Positions 27,185 to 34,190 of a stretch of DNA of 64,000 nt are shown in pieces (positions within the stretch are counted from its first letter, which is position 1; each line of letters opens with the position of its first letter). The stretch is from the NCBI GenBank assembly GCA_902568465.1, contig CACFQR010000001.1:226525-290524 (forward strand), in the 5' to 3' direction. The notes below the pieces were generated by a model. The model ran no database searches. It was not told the origin of the DNA and was given only the letters and a program-made list of their open reading frames with translations. The DNA comes from an uncultured Pelagibacteraceae bacterium. GTDB taxonomy: Bacteria; Pseudomonadota; Alphaproteobacteria; Pelagibacterales; Pelagibacteraceae. Made by a program: the position numbers and the translations under genes.

Positions 27185-28412
27185 AATAACTAAAAATCAA
27201 ATAGAACAATTAAAACCTTCTGCTACTTTAGCTATAAATGAAAAATCTAAAATATTAGAAAAAGGAGGAAAAAAAATTTATAGGTTTGGCTTTGGACAAT
27301 CTCCTTTCCCTGTTCCGGAGGCTATAGTTTCATCTTTAAAAAAAAATTCCAATAAACACCAGTATTTGCCAATGCAAGGTCTAGAAGAATTAAGATTAGA
27401 AATAGCTAATTATTTAAACAAAAATAATAATAACAATTTTACCAAAGAAAATATTGTAATAGGCCCAGGTACAAAGGAACTAATGTTTCATACTCAAATT
27501 GCTTTTGCAGGAGAGGTATTACTTCCGGCTCCTAGTTGGGTTTCATATCAACCTCAGGCAGTGGTTGCTCAAAATAAAGTGCATTGGCTTCAAACTAATA
27601 GAGACACTAACTGGTTTCCTGCCGCAGACCTTTTAGAGGAAAAAATAAAAAAAATAAAAGAAAAAAAATTATTACTTTTAATGAATTCGCCAAATAATCC
27701 CTCAGGTAAAGTTTGTAAAAATTTAAAAGAAATTGCTGAAGTTGCAAAAAAACACAAACTAATAATACTTTCTGACGAAATTTATTCTCAACTTACTTTT
27801 AACAATGATTACAAATCTATTTCTAATTTTTATCCCGAAGGAACAATCGTAAGCTCAGGATTAAGTAAATGGTGTGGAGCAGGAGGTTGGAGACTTGGTT
27901 TTTTTGCTATTCCAAACGAACTTGATGAATTAAAAAAAAGTTTAATAAAATTGTGTAGTGAATCTTTTACCTCGGTGAGTGCTCCTATACAATATGCAGC
28001 TATTGAAGCTTACAAGGGAGATCACTCAAGCTATATAGACAATGTGAGAAAAATTTTATCATGTGTAGGTAATTATGTTTATGAAAATTTAAACTCAAAT
28101 AAAATTATCTTAGATAAACCTGACGGAGGCTTTTACTTGTTTCCTGAATTTTTAAACGCAAAGTTTTCATCATCCTCTGAAATGTGTGAAGATATACTTA
28201 AAAAAACTGGAGTAGCATTACTTCCAGGTAGTGATTTTGGCCTTGAGAATCATAAAATGATTGCAAGATTAAGCTATACAGACTTTGATGGAGGTGCTTT
28301 TTTAAGCCATACGTCAGGTAGTAAAAAACTAGATGATGCAGATTTAAGGAAATATGCCCCAAATATAGTTGATGGTGTATCTAAATTAAAAGAATGGTCT
28401 AATTTACTTTAG
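27177..28412 (+). CDS. Class I/II pyridoxal-phosphate aminotransferase
   Basis: A fold-type I aminotransferase of 411 residues, in the aspartate aminotransferase-like superfamily. FGQSPFPVPEAI, GPGTKELMF, the NSPNNPSGKV substrate loop, LSDEIYSQLTF and the PLP lysine in SGLSKWCGAGGWRLGFF are all present. The C-terminal arginine that binds the substrate carboxylate is probably in ARLSYTDFDGG. The amino acid used cannot be told from sequence. It is translationally coupled to acetoacetyl-CoA synthetase (8 bp overlap), and a TAXI-type substrate-binding protein gene follows 59 nt later, so the three may act on one imported compound. Confidence 0.88.
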   Translation: MNKITKNQIEQLKPSATLAINEKSKILEKGGKKIYRFGFGQSPFPVPEAIVSSLKKNSNKHQYLPMQGLEELRLEIANYLNKNNNNNFTKENIVIGPGTKELMFHTQIAFAGEVLLPAPSWVSYQPQAVVAQNKVHWLQTNRDTNWFPAADLLEEKIKKIKEKKLLLLMNSPNNPSGKVCKNLKEIAEVAKKHKLIILSDEIYSQLTFNNDYKSISNFYPEGTIVSSGLSKWCGAGGWRLGFFAIPNELDELKKSLIKLCSESFTSVSAPIQYAAIEAYKGDHSSYIDNVRKILSCVGNYVYENLNSNKIILDKPDGGFYLFPEFLNAKFSSSSEMCEDILKKTGVALLPGSDFGLENHKMIARLSYTDFDGGAFLSHTSGSKKLDDADLRKYAPNIVDGVSKLKEWSNLL

Positions 28413-28471
28413 AATCATTTTAAAATTGGTATCCTTAATCTTATTTAAGTTAATAAACTAATGGGGGGAAA

Positions 28472-29476
28472 ATGAGAAAATTTATTTCCACTATTGCAGG
28501 AGCACTGATGATGTTTGCTCTATCAACGCCTTTGGCTACGATAGCAAAGTCAGCAGAGTTTTTTACAATAGGAACAGGCGGACCAACTGGAGTTTATTTC
28601 CAAACTGGTAACGCAATATGTAAAATGATGCACAAGTTTGCAATAAGTGCAGATCACGGAAGAAAAAAAGGTACAAATAAAGCATACAGATGTACTGCTC
28701 CGTCAACTGGAGGTTCTAACTATAATATTGGACAAATCAAAGAAGGCGAATTCCAATTTGGTGTAGCTCAGTCTGACTGGCAATTTCATGCTGTCAACGG
28801 TTCAAGCAAATGGGAAGGAAAAAAGTTCGGTAATTTAAGAGCTGTTTTTTCAGTTCATAACGAACCTTTCCAAATTTGGGCTAGAAAAAAAGCAAAAGTA
28901 AAAGACTTCAAAGGTCTTAAAGGCAAAACAGTTAACATAGGTAATCCAGGTTCAGGTCAAAGAGGAACTATGGAAGAACTTATGAAAGCAATGGGAGTTG
29001 ATAACAGTTACTTTAAAGGAGTAACAGAATTAACTTCATCAGAACAAGTAAAAGCATTATGCGATGGTAAAATAGATGCATTTGGTTATTCAGTAGGATT
29101 CCCAAATGGTGCTATGGAACAAGCAGCTACTTGTGGAGCAAAAGCTCTACCAATTAATCTTACAGGCGGACCTGTACAAGGTTTAATTGATGGTGCAGAT
29201 TACTATGCAGCAGCAACAATACCAGCAGGTACTTACACAGGACAAAAGAAAGATGTAACTACTTTTGGTGTTAAAGCTACTGTTGTAACTAGCGCAGATG
29301 TTCCTGAAGAGCTAGTATACTTAGTAACAAAAGCTGTTTTTGAAAACTTTGATGCTTTCAGAGCACAACATCCTGCTTTTGGACCACTGGAAAAGAAAAA
29401 CATGATAGCTGATGGTTTATCAGCTCCATTACATCCAGGTGCAATCAAATACTATAAAGAAGCTGGATTAATGTAA
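28472..29476 (+). CDS. TRAP transporter TAXI-family solute receptor
   Basis: This is the periplasmic substrate-binding protein of a TRAP transporter of the TAXI type, 334 residues. A clear signal peptide (MRKFISTIAGALMMFALSTPL, cleavage after about residue 28) precedes FFTIGTGGPTGVYFQTGNAIC, the TAXI hallmark. STGGSNYNIGQI, FGVAQSDWQFHA and GNPGSGQRGTMEEL follow. The gene has a G-rich Shine-Dalgarno (GGGGGG at about 28462-28467) and is less lysine-rich than its neighbours, as expected for an abundant exported protein. A strong terminator follows, so it is probably made in excess over the permease. The ligand is unknown; characterised TAXI proteins bind glutamate, 2-oxoglutarate or other organic acids. 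Confidence 0.95.
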   Translation: MRKFISTIAGALMMFALSTPLATIAKSAEFFTIGTGGPTGVYFQTGNAICKMMHKFAISADHGRKKGTNKAYRCTAPSTGGSNYNIGQIKEGEFQFGVAQSDWQFHAVNGSSKWEGKKFGNLRAVFSVHNEPFQIWARKKAKVKDFKGLKGKTVNIGNPGSGQRGTMEELMKAMGVDNSYFKGVTELTSSEQVKALCDGKIDAFGYSVGFPNGAMEQAATCGAKALPINLTGGPVQGLIDGADYYAAATIPAGTYTGQKKDVTTFGVKATVVTSADVPEELVYLVTKAVFENFDAFRAQHPAFGPLEKKNMIADGLSAPLHPGAIKYYKEAGLM

Positions 29477-29500
29477 TCCAAAAAAGTAATTAAATTAAAA

Positions 29501-29532
29501 AGGCCCAATATATTTATTGGGCCTTTTTTTTA
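29501..29532 (+). terminator. Intrinsic terminator between receptor and permease genes
   Basis: AGGCCCAATA (29501-29510) pairs with TATTGGGCCT (29515-29524) around a TATT loop, with a run of U residues at 29523-29531. It sits between the abundant binding-protein gene and the permease gene, which begins only 20 nt later. Partial read-through would set the receptor-to-permease ratio, a common arrangement for binding-protein transporters. Confidence 0.92.
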
Positions 29533-29552
29533 TAGTACAGTATCTTTTATAA

Positions 29553-31886
29553 ATGGATCAAAAAACTGATACAAAAATTGAAAGTAAAATTCACGAAGAT
29601 TTATCGCCAACTAGAAATCTTACAGGATTACATTTAAAAATTGTTGCCGCTATAGCCATCATTTGGTCTTTGTTTCAACTTTGGTACGCTTCTCCATTTC
29701 CTTTTATATTTAATATTGGAATGTTTAAAGGTTTACCTGCCAGAGCAATTCATTTGGGTTTTGCTCTGTTGTTAGCATTTTTAATATTTCCGATTTCACG
29801 AAATAAAAAAATTTCAATTTTCGACATTTTAATAAGTATAGTTGCATCTTTTTGTTGTCTATATATTTATTTTTTTTATGATCAACTTATAGATAGAGGA
29901 GGAGTTCTTTTAAACATTTCTATAGGAGAAATTAATATACCAATCGAATTAATTATTGGAGCAATTGGAATTTTAATTTTACTTGAAGCAACCAGAAGAG
30001 TAATAGGAAAACCTTTAGCAATAATAGCAATAATTTTTTTATTATTTTCTTATTTTGGTCAATATGCCCCGGATATAATTTCTCATGGCGGACTATCATT
30101 AAAGAGACTTGTTGGATTTCAATGGTTTGATCAAGAGGCTATATTCGGAATTCCTATAGGGGTGTCGGTAGATTTTATATTTTTATTTGTTTTATTTGGT
30201 GCACTTTTAGAAACAGCAGGTGGTGGTAAATATTTTCTGGATTTAGCTTTTGCTATGGTTGGGAAAATGAGAGGAGGGCCTGCTAAGGCAGCCATTTTGG
30301 GATCTGGTATGACAGGTATGATATCTGGTTCTTCAGTTGCGAATACAGTTACTACAGGGACCTTCACTATCCCGATTATGAAAAAAACAGGATTTTCAAA
30401 AGAAAAAGCAGGAGCAATTGAAGTATCATCCTCAGTTAATGGACAAATAATGCCTCCTGTTATGGGAGCGGCAGCTTTTGTGATGGCAAGTTTTATAGGA
30501 GTTACTTATTTCGAAGTCGTAAAACATGCATTTTTACCAGCAATAATATCCTACATAGCTTTGTTTTATATTTCACACCTTGAAGCCTTGAAATTAAATT
30601 TAAAAGGAATGGAGGAAAAAGATGTGCCACATCTAAAAAAAACTTTTTTGGCAGGTTTACATTTTTTAATTCCAATTTTTGTTTTAATATATTTATTGGT
30701 TGTTCTTCGTTTCACAGCATCTTATTCAATATTTTATGCAACGATAGCATTAGTTTTAGTTAATCTTATAAACAAATTATTTAAATCAAGAAAAGAATCA
30801 AATTTTAAAGAAGCTTTAAAGATTTGGTTTAATCAAACTATAGTAGGGTTTCAAAAGGGAGCAATAAATATGGTGGCAGTCGGTATTGCTATTGCAACTG
30901 CTGGAGTAATAGTTGGAGCAGTAGGCTCTACGGGATTAAGCACAAATTTAATTATAGTGATAGAATCTATAGCTAAAGACAATGTAGTGATTTTAATATT
31001 ATTAACCATAGTCTTATGTTTGTTGTTGGGAATGGGTCTTCCAACGACCGCGAATTATGTAGTTGTGGCATCATTAATGTCCATGGTCTTAGTAGATGTT
31101 GGAAATGCCTCCGGATATATATTTCCGCTTATAGCTGTTCATTTATTCGTATTTTATTTTGGATTAATGGCAGATGTAACTCCTCCGGTAGGTCTCGCCT
31201 CATATGCGGCCGCAGGAATTTCTGGAGGAGATCCTCTTAGAACCGGAGTGCAAGCTTTTTGGTATAGCTTAAGAACAGCTATTCTTCCTATAGTGTTCTT
31301 GTTTAATCATGAACTTCTTTTAATTGGCATAGAAAATATTTGGCATGCTTTGTTAGTAATTATAACTTCTTTAATTGGTATACTAGTTTTTACCGCAGCT
31401 ACTCAGGCGTGGTTTGTTAATAAGATGAAGTGGTATGAAATAGTTGTTTTTCTATTAATTTCATTATCATTTTTAAGACCTGATTATGTTATGGATAAAT
31501 TTTACCCAAAATTCGAGTACTCTACTTTACAAATAAATAATTTAGAAATGGTTACTTTAAAACCAGACCATGATGTTCATATAAAAGTAACAAGAAACAC
31601 TGACTATGGAGAAAGATACAAACTTTTTGTAATTGAAAAGAAAAGCTTTGATCAAAACTACTCTTTAAAGGATTATGGTATTAGTTTGATTGATCAAGAC
31701 GGCAAAACCATAATAGATACACTTGATTGGAAAGGTCTTGCAAAAAAAGATGGAATAGAAATGGGTGATATAATTACCGAATTTAAAATTGAAAATTTAG
31801 ATAGACCAAGCAAGGCAATCGTATACCCTTTTGCTCTAATTTTACTAATTGGTTTTGGATTTAATAATTATAGAAGACAAGCATAA
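29553..31886 (+). CDS. TRAP transporter fused permease (DctQM type, TAXI system)
   Basis: This is the fused small-plus-large membrane subunit of a sodium-driven TRAP transporter, 777 residues with some 18-20 hydrophobic segments. The first 150 residues are the DctQ-like part. The DctM-like part begins near residue 190 and carries the conserved GALLETAGGGKYFLDLAFAMVGKMRGGPAKAAILGSGMTGMISGSSVANTVTTG block and, later, LLLGMGLPTTANY. After the last membrane spans, a soluble C-terminal region of about 110 residues (KLFVIEKKSFDQNY) resembles the DUF3394-type tail of TAXI permeases. It pairs with the receptor upstream. A 33-codon membrane peptide gene starts 3 nt after the stop. Confidence 0.94.
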   Translation: MDQKTDTKIESKIHEDLSPTRNLTGLHLKIVAAIAIIWSLFQLWYASPFPFIFNIGMFKGLPARAIHLGFALLLAFLIFPISRNKKISIFDILISIVASFCCLYIYFFYDQLIDRGGVLLNISIGEINIPIELIIGAIGILILLEATRRVIGKPLAIIAIIFLLFSYFGQYAPDIISHGGLSLKRLVGFQWFDQEAIFGIPIGVSVDFIFLFVLFGALLETAGGGKYFLDLAFAMVGKMRGGPAKAAILGSGMTGMISGSSVANTVTTGTFTIPIMKKTGFSKEKAGAIEVSSSVNGQIMPPVMGAAAFVMASFIGVTYFEVVKHAFLPAIISYIALFYISHLEALKLNLKGMEEKDVPHLKKTFLAGLHFLIPIFVLIYLLVVLRFTASYSIFYATIALVLVNLINKLFKSRKESNFKEALKIWFNQTIVGFQKGAINMVAVGIAIATAGVIVGAVGSTGLSTNLIIVIESIAKDNVVILILLTIVLCLLLGMGLPTTANYVVVASLMSMVLVDVGNASGYIFPLIAVHLFVFYFGLMADVTPPVGLASYAAAGISGGDPLRTGVQAFWYSLRTAILPIVFLFNHELLLIGIENIWHALLVIITSLIGILVFTAATQAWFVNKMKWYEIVVFLLISLSFLRPDYVMDKFYPKFEYSTLQINNLEMVTLKPDHDVHIKVTRNTDYGERYKLFVIEKKSFDQNYSLKDYGISLIDQDGKTIIDTLDWKGLAKKDGIEMGDIITEFKIENLDRPSKAIVYPFALILLIGFGFNNYRRQA

Positions 31887-31889
31887 TTT

Positions 31890-31991
31890 ATGAAATTAAA
31901 TAAAAAGATAATTTTTTTTGTAATTATTATCTTAATAATAGAAGCTTCTGGCCATGGTATTTTGGCATCTTTATTTAGACTTTTAGGTTAA
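31890..31991 (+). CDS. 33-residue single-pass membrane peptide after the TRAP permease
   Basis: ATG at 31890 lies 3 nt after the TRAP permease stop and the frame runs 33 codons to TAA at 31989-31991. The sequence has a basic N-terminus (MKLNKK), one hydrophobic segment of about 13 residues (IIFFVIIILIIEA) and a short tail with SGHGILASLF. It has no recognisable homologue by eye. Close spacing to the permease gene suggests cotranslation, and a small subunit or stabiliser of the transporter is possible. A chance frame cannot be excluded, but AT-rich spacers here rarely stay open with a start at coupling distance. Confidence 0.55.
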   Translation: MKLNKKIIFFVIIILIIEASGHGILASLFRLLG

Positions 31992-32012
31992 GTTAATTTA
32001 AAGCTGACTTTA

Positions 32013-32432
32013 CTAACCACCAGGACCTGCACCAGGTAATCTTAAAATTTTCCATACTCCAGATGCTGTAGCTACGATTTTATCAGAGGCTCGTAATTCG
32101 CACGTTAAAAAAACCATTGATTTAGTTTTTTTTTGTATTTTAGTTGTTCCTATCAATTCTTGGTTAATTTTCACTGCAGAAATAAATTTTAATTCCAAGG
32201 AGATAGTTACACATGGGCTATTACTAGCAGCTCTATGTGCCGCAGTTCCTGCTCCTGCATCAACCACAGCTGCTATAAAACCTCCATGAGTAATGCCAGC
32301 TGCATTTAGATGATTTTCTGTTATAGTAGTTTTAAATTGATACTCAGTTTCTGAAATATTTCTAAATAAGAGTCCTCCGTTGTGTTTCATAAAACCTGGT
32401 TTAATACTAATTTGCTCAAACTCTTTTTTCAT
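32013..32432 (-). CDS. PaaI-type hotdog-fold thioesterase
   Basis: This is a 139-residue single hotdog-domain protein of the PaaI/acyl-CoA thioesterase family, which hydrolyses acyl-CoA esters. The active-site region reads NAAGITHGGFIAAVVDAGAGTAAH. The conserved H-G-G and the acidic residue of the helix (VVDAG) are present, and the C-terminal TASGVWKILR strand completes the fold. The tail LPGAGPGG is short and glycine-rich. A hydrophobic 25-codon frame ends 4 nt upstream, and tRNA-Arg lies beyond that. The substrate is unknown. Confidence 0.9.
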   Translation of the reverse strand: MKKEFEQISIKPGFMKHNGGLLFRNISETEYQFKTTITENHLNAAGITHGGFIAAVVDAGAGTAAHRAASNSPCVTISLELKFISAVKINQELIGTTKIQKKTKSMVFLTCELRASDKIVATASGVWKILRLPGAGPGG

Positions 32433-32436
32433 ATGA

Positions 32437-32514
32437 TTAAAATATAAAAGTTAAAACTAGTACGAATATGGCTATTAATATAAAAAAAAATACAACAGCT
32501 TTTTGTAATGGCAT
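32437..32514 (-). CDS. Possible 25-residue hydrophobic peptide
   Basis: A minus-strand frame of 25 codons starts at ATG 32514 (MPLQKAVVFFF) and consists almost wholly of Ile, Val, Leu and Phe after Lys5, so it would form a single membrane span. The stop is 4 nt before the thioesterase ATG, which would fit translational coupling. No Shine-Dalgarno is evident. T-rich DNA on this strand naturally encodes hydrophobic residues, so chance is a real alternative. Confidence 0.35.
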   Translation of the reverse strand: MPLQKAVVFFFILIAIFVLVLTFIF

Positions 32515-32545
32515 ATTTATTGTCCACTTAATTATAACACCTATT

Positions 32546-32622
32546 TGGCGCGCCTGCTAGGAGTCGAACCCAGAACCTCCTGGTCCGTAGCCAAGCGCTC
32601 TATCCAATTGAGCTACAGGCGC
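32546..32622 (-). tRNA. tRNA-Arg (anticodon ACG)
   Basis: On the minus strand GCGCCTG pairs with CAGGCGC in the acceptor stem. TA then GCTCAATTGGATAGAGC forms the D arm, and CTTGG-CTACGGA-CCAGG the anticodon arm with ACG. GTTCGACTC is the T loop, the discriminator is G, and CCA is encoded. The A34 is expected to be modified to inosine by TadA, to read CGU, CGC and CGA. Confidence 0.96.
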
Positions 32623-32735
32623 CTAATATTTATTTATCAAAGAATATGTCTTATTTAAAGCTACTTTCTGTGTGTTAATTTAATATATTGTTATTAATTC
32701 ATTTTATTTTATCATTTATTAAACTAAATAAAGTT

Positions 32736-33900
32736 ATGAATTCAAAAAAAAAAAATGTTGTTATAACATCGGCTTTACGGACTGCTATAGGTTCATTTAA
32801 TGGGTCTTTAAAGAACATGCAGGCACACGATATTGGGTCAATTGTGATTAAAGAAGTCATAGCAAAATCAAATTTGAAATCTAAAGATATTGATGATTTA
32901 ATTATGGGACAAGTTTTAACTGCAGGAACAGGACAAAACCCTGCGAGACAAGCAGGAATTAAAGCTGGTTTAGCAGTTGAAAAACCTGCCTATATTATAA
33001 ACCAAGTTTGTGGATCTGGTTTAAGATCAATTGCTGCTGGCTACCAATCTATTATTTCTAACGATGCAGTTATAGTAGTTTCAGGTGGGCAGGAAAGTAT
33101 GAGCAATGCACCTCATGCAATCAATTTTCGTAATAGTAAAAAATTGGATCAGTCAAAACTTGTAGATACAATGATCAAAGATGGGCTTTGGGATGCTTTT
33201 AACGGTTATCATATGGGCATGACAGCCGAAAATGTTGCTGAAAAATTTAGTATAACAAGACAAGATCAAGATAATTTTGCTTTTTCTTCACAGATTAAAA
33301 CGGAAAAAGCGCAAAAAGAAGAAAAATTTAAAAATGAAATTGTACCAATAGAAAAATTTTCAATTGATGAACATCCAAGAAGTGGAATGACAATTGAAAG
33401 ATTAGAAAAATTAAAACCATCATTTAAAGATAATGGAACAGTTACACCTGGAAATGCATCAGGAATTAATGATGGGGCCGCAGCTGTTGTTTTAATGGAA
33501 GAAAATGAATCAGAAAAAAGAGGCCTAGAACCTTTAGCTAGAATTGTTTCTTGGGCTACATGTGGCGTGGATCCATCCTTGATGGGCACAGGACCAATTC
33601 CTGCATCAAAAAAAGCTTTAGAAAAAGCTGGTTGGACAGTTAAGGATTTAGATCTAATCGAGTCCAACGAAGCTTTTGCTGCTCAAAGCTTAGCAGTTAT
33701 TAAAGATTTAGGTTTGCCTAAAGATAAAGTTAATGTAAATGGTGGAGCCATTGCTTTAGGACATCCAATAGGAGCTTCTGGAACTAGAATAATCGTTACA
33801 CTTATTCATGAAATGTCAAAAAGATCAGCAAAAAAAAGGTTTAGCTACTCTTTGTATTGGTGGAGGGATGGGCATAGCGATGTGTATTGAAAGAAAATGA
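32736..33900 (+). CDS. Acetyl-CoA C-acetyltransferase, C-terminus shifted by one extra base
   Basis: This is a biosynthetic-type thiolase that condenses or cleaves acetoacetyl-CoA. The start MNSKKKNVVITSALRTAIGSF and the nucleophile Cys in NQVCGSGLRSIAAGYQ are intact, as is the His block GGAIALGHPIGASGTR. At 33830-33837 there are eight A residues where seven would keep frame. As written, the frame misreads the last residues and stops at 33890. Removing one A gives the family C-terminus with CIGGGMG, which carries the second catalytic cysteine, and a stop at 33898-33900 (387 residues). The restored stop also overlaps the next ATG (ATGA). This may be a sequence error, a real mutation or slippage. 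An upstream in-frame start at 32688 is less likely. Confidence 0.9.
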
Positions 33901-34037
33901 AAATAGCAAAACCAGTAAAAAATCTCAAAAATAGAAGATTAAAAAAAATGCCATTTACCGTCAGAGGATACAAAATTTATTATGGAATAATAATATTAAT
34001 TGTACTTTTTATAGGTTTTAGTCAAACGCTTTTTTAG
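33897..34037 (+). CDS. 46-residue single-pass membrane protein
   Basis: A 46-codon frame starts at ATG 33897, overlapping the restored thiolase stop in ATGA. The N-terminal half is strongly basic (MKIAKPVKNLKNRRLKKM). It is followed by a single membrane span (YYGIIILIVLFIGF) and ends at TAG 34035-34037. The charge distribution predicts an N-in orientation with a cytosolic basic tail. No homologue is recognised. The overlap with the frame-corrected thiolase gene is the best evidence that both this gene and the corrected thiolase end are real. Confidence 0.6.
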   Translation: MKIAKPVKNLKNRRLKKMPFTVRGYKIYYGIIILIVLFIGFSQTLF

Positions 34038-34052
34038 CAAAATCTTTTGTAC

Positions 34053-34108
34053 CCAAAATTTTGCATCCAAATTTTTATATTTTGGTTCAAATAATTTTCC
34101 CAAATTTT
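34053..34108. repeat. Three CCAAA(A)TTTT direct repeats upstream of aceE
   Basis: CCAAAATTTT (34053-34062), CCAAATTTTT (34067-34076) and CCAAATTTT (34100-34108) occur in a 56 bp stretch before the pyruvate dehydrogenase operon, with an inverted ATTTTGG between the last two. The regular motif could be an operator array. AT-rich DNA makes short A/T runs common, so only the repeated CCAAA starts carry information. The surrounding 34038-34190 spacer contains no terminator that I can see. Confidence 0.3.
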
Positions 34109-34190
34109 CTAAAATTAACGTCATAGCTGTAGTTTAAATATTTACATGGCTGAAAAAGGATCAAATTGTGGTATAAATAAAACATTAAAT

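Noticed and set aside
28413-28471. Possible riboswitch before the TAXI receptor
   Set aside because: Only 59 nt, with a G-rich Shine-Dalgarno and no paired elements of any known class.
29233-29448. Frame opposite the TAXI receptor
   Set aside because: Antisense to a strongly conserved coding region.
33266-33667. 133-codon frame opposite the thiolase
   Set aside because: Fully antisense to conserved thiolase sequence; no start signal.
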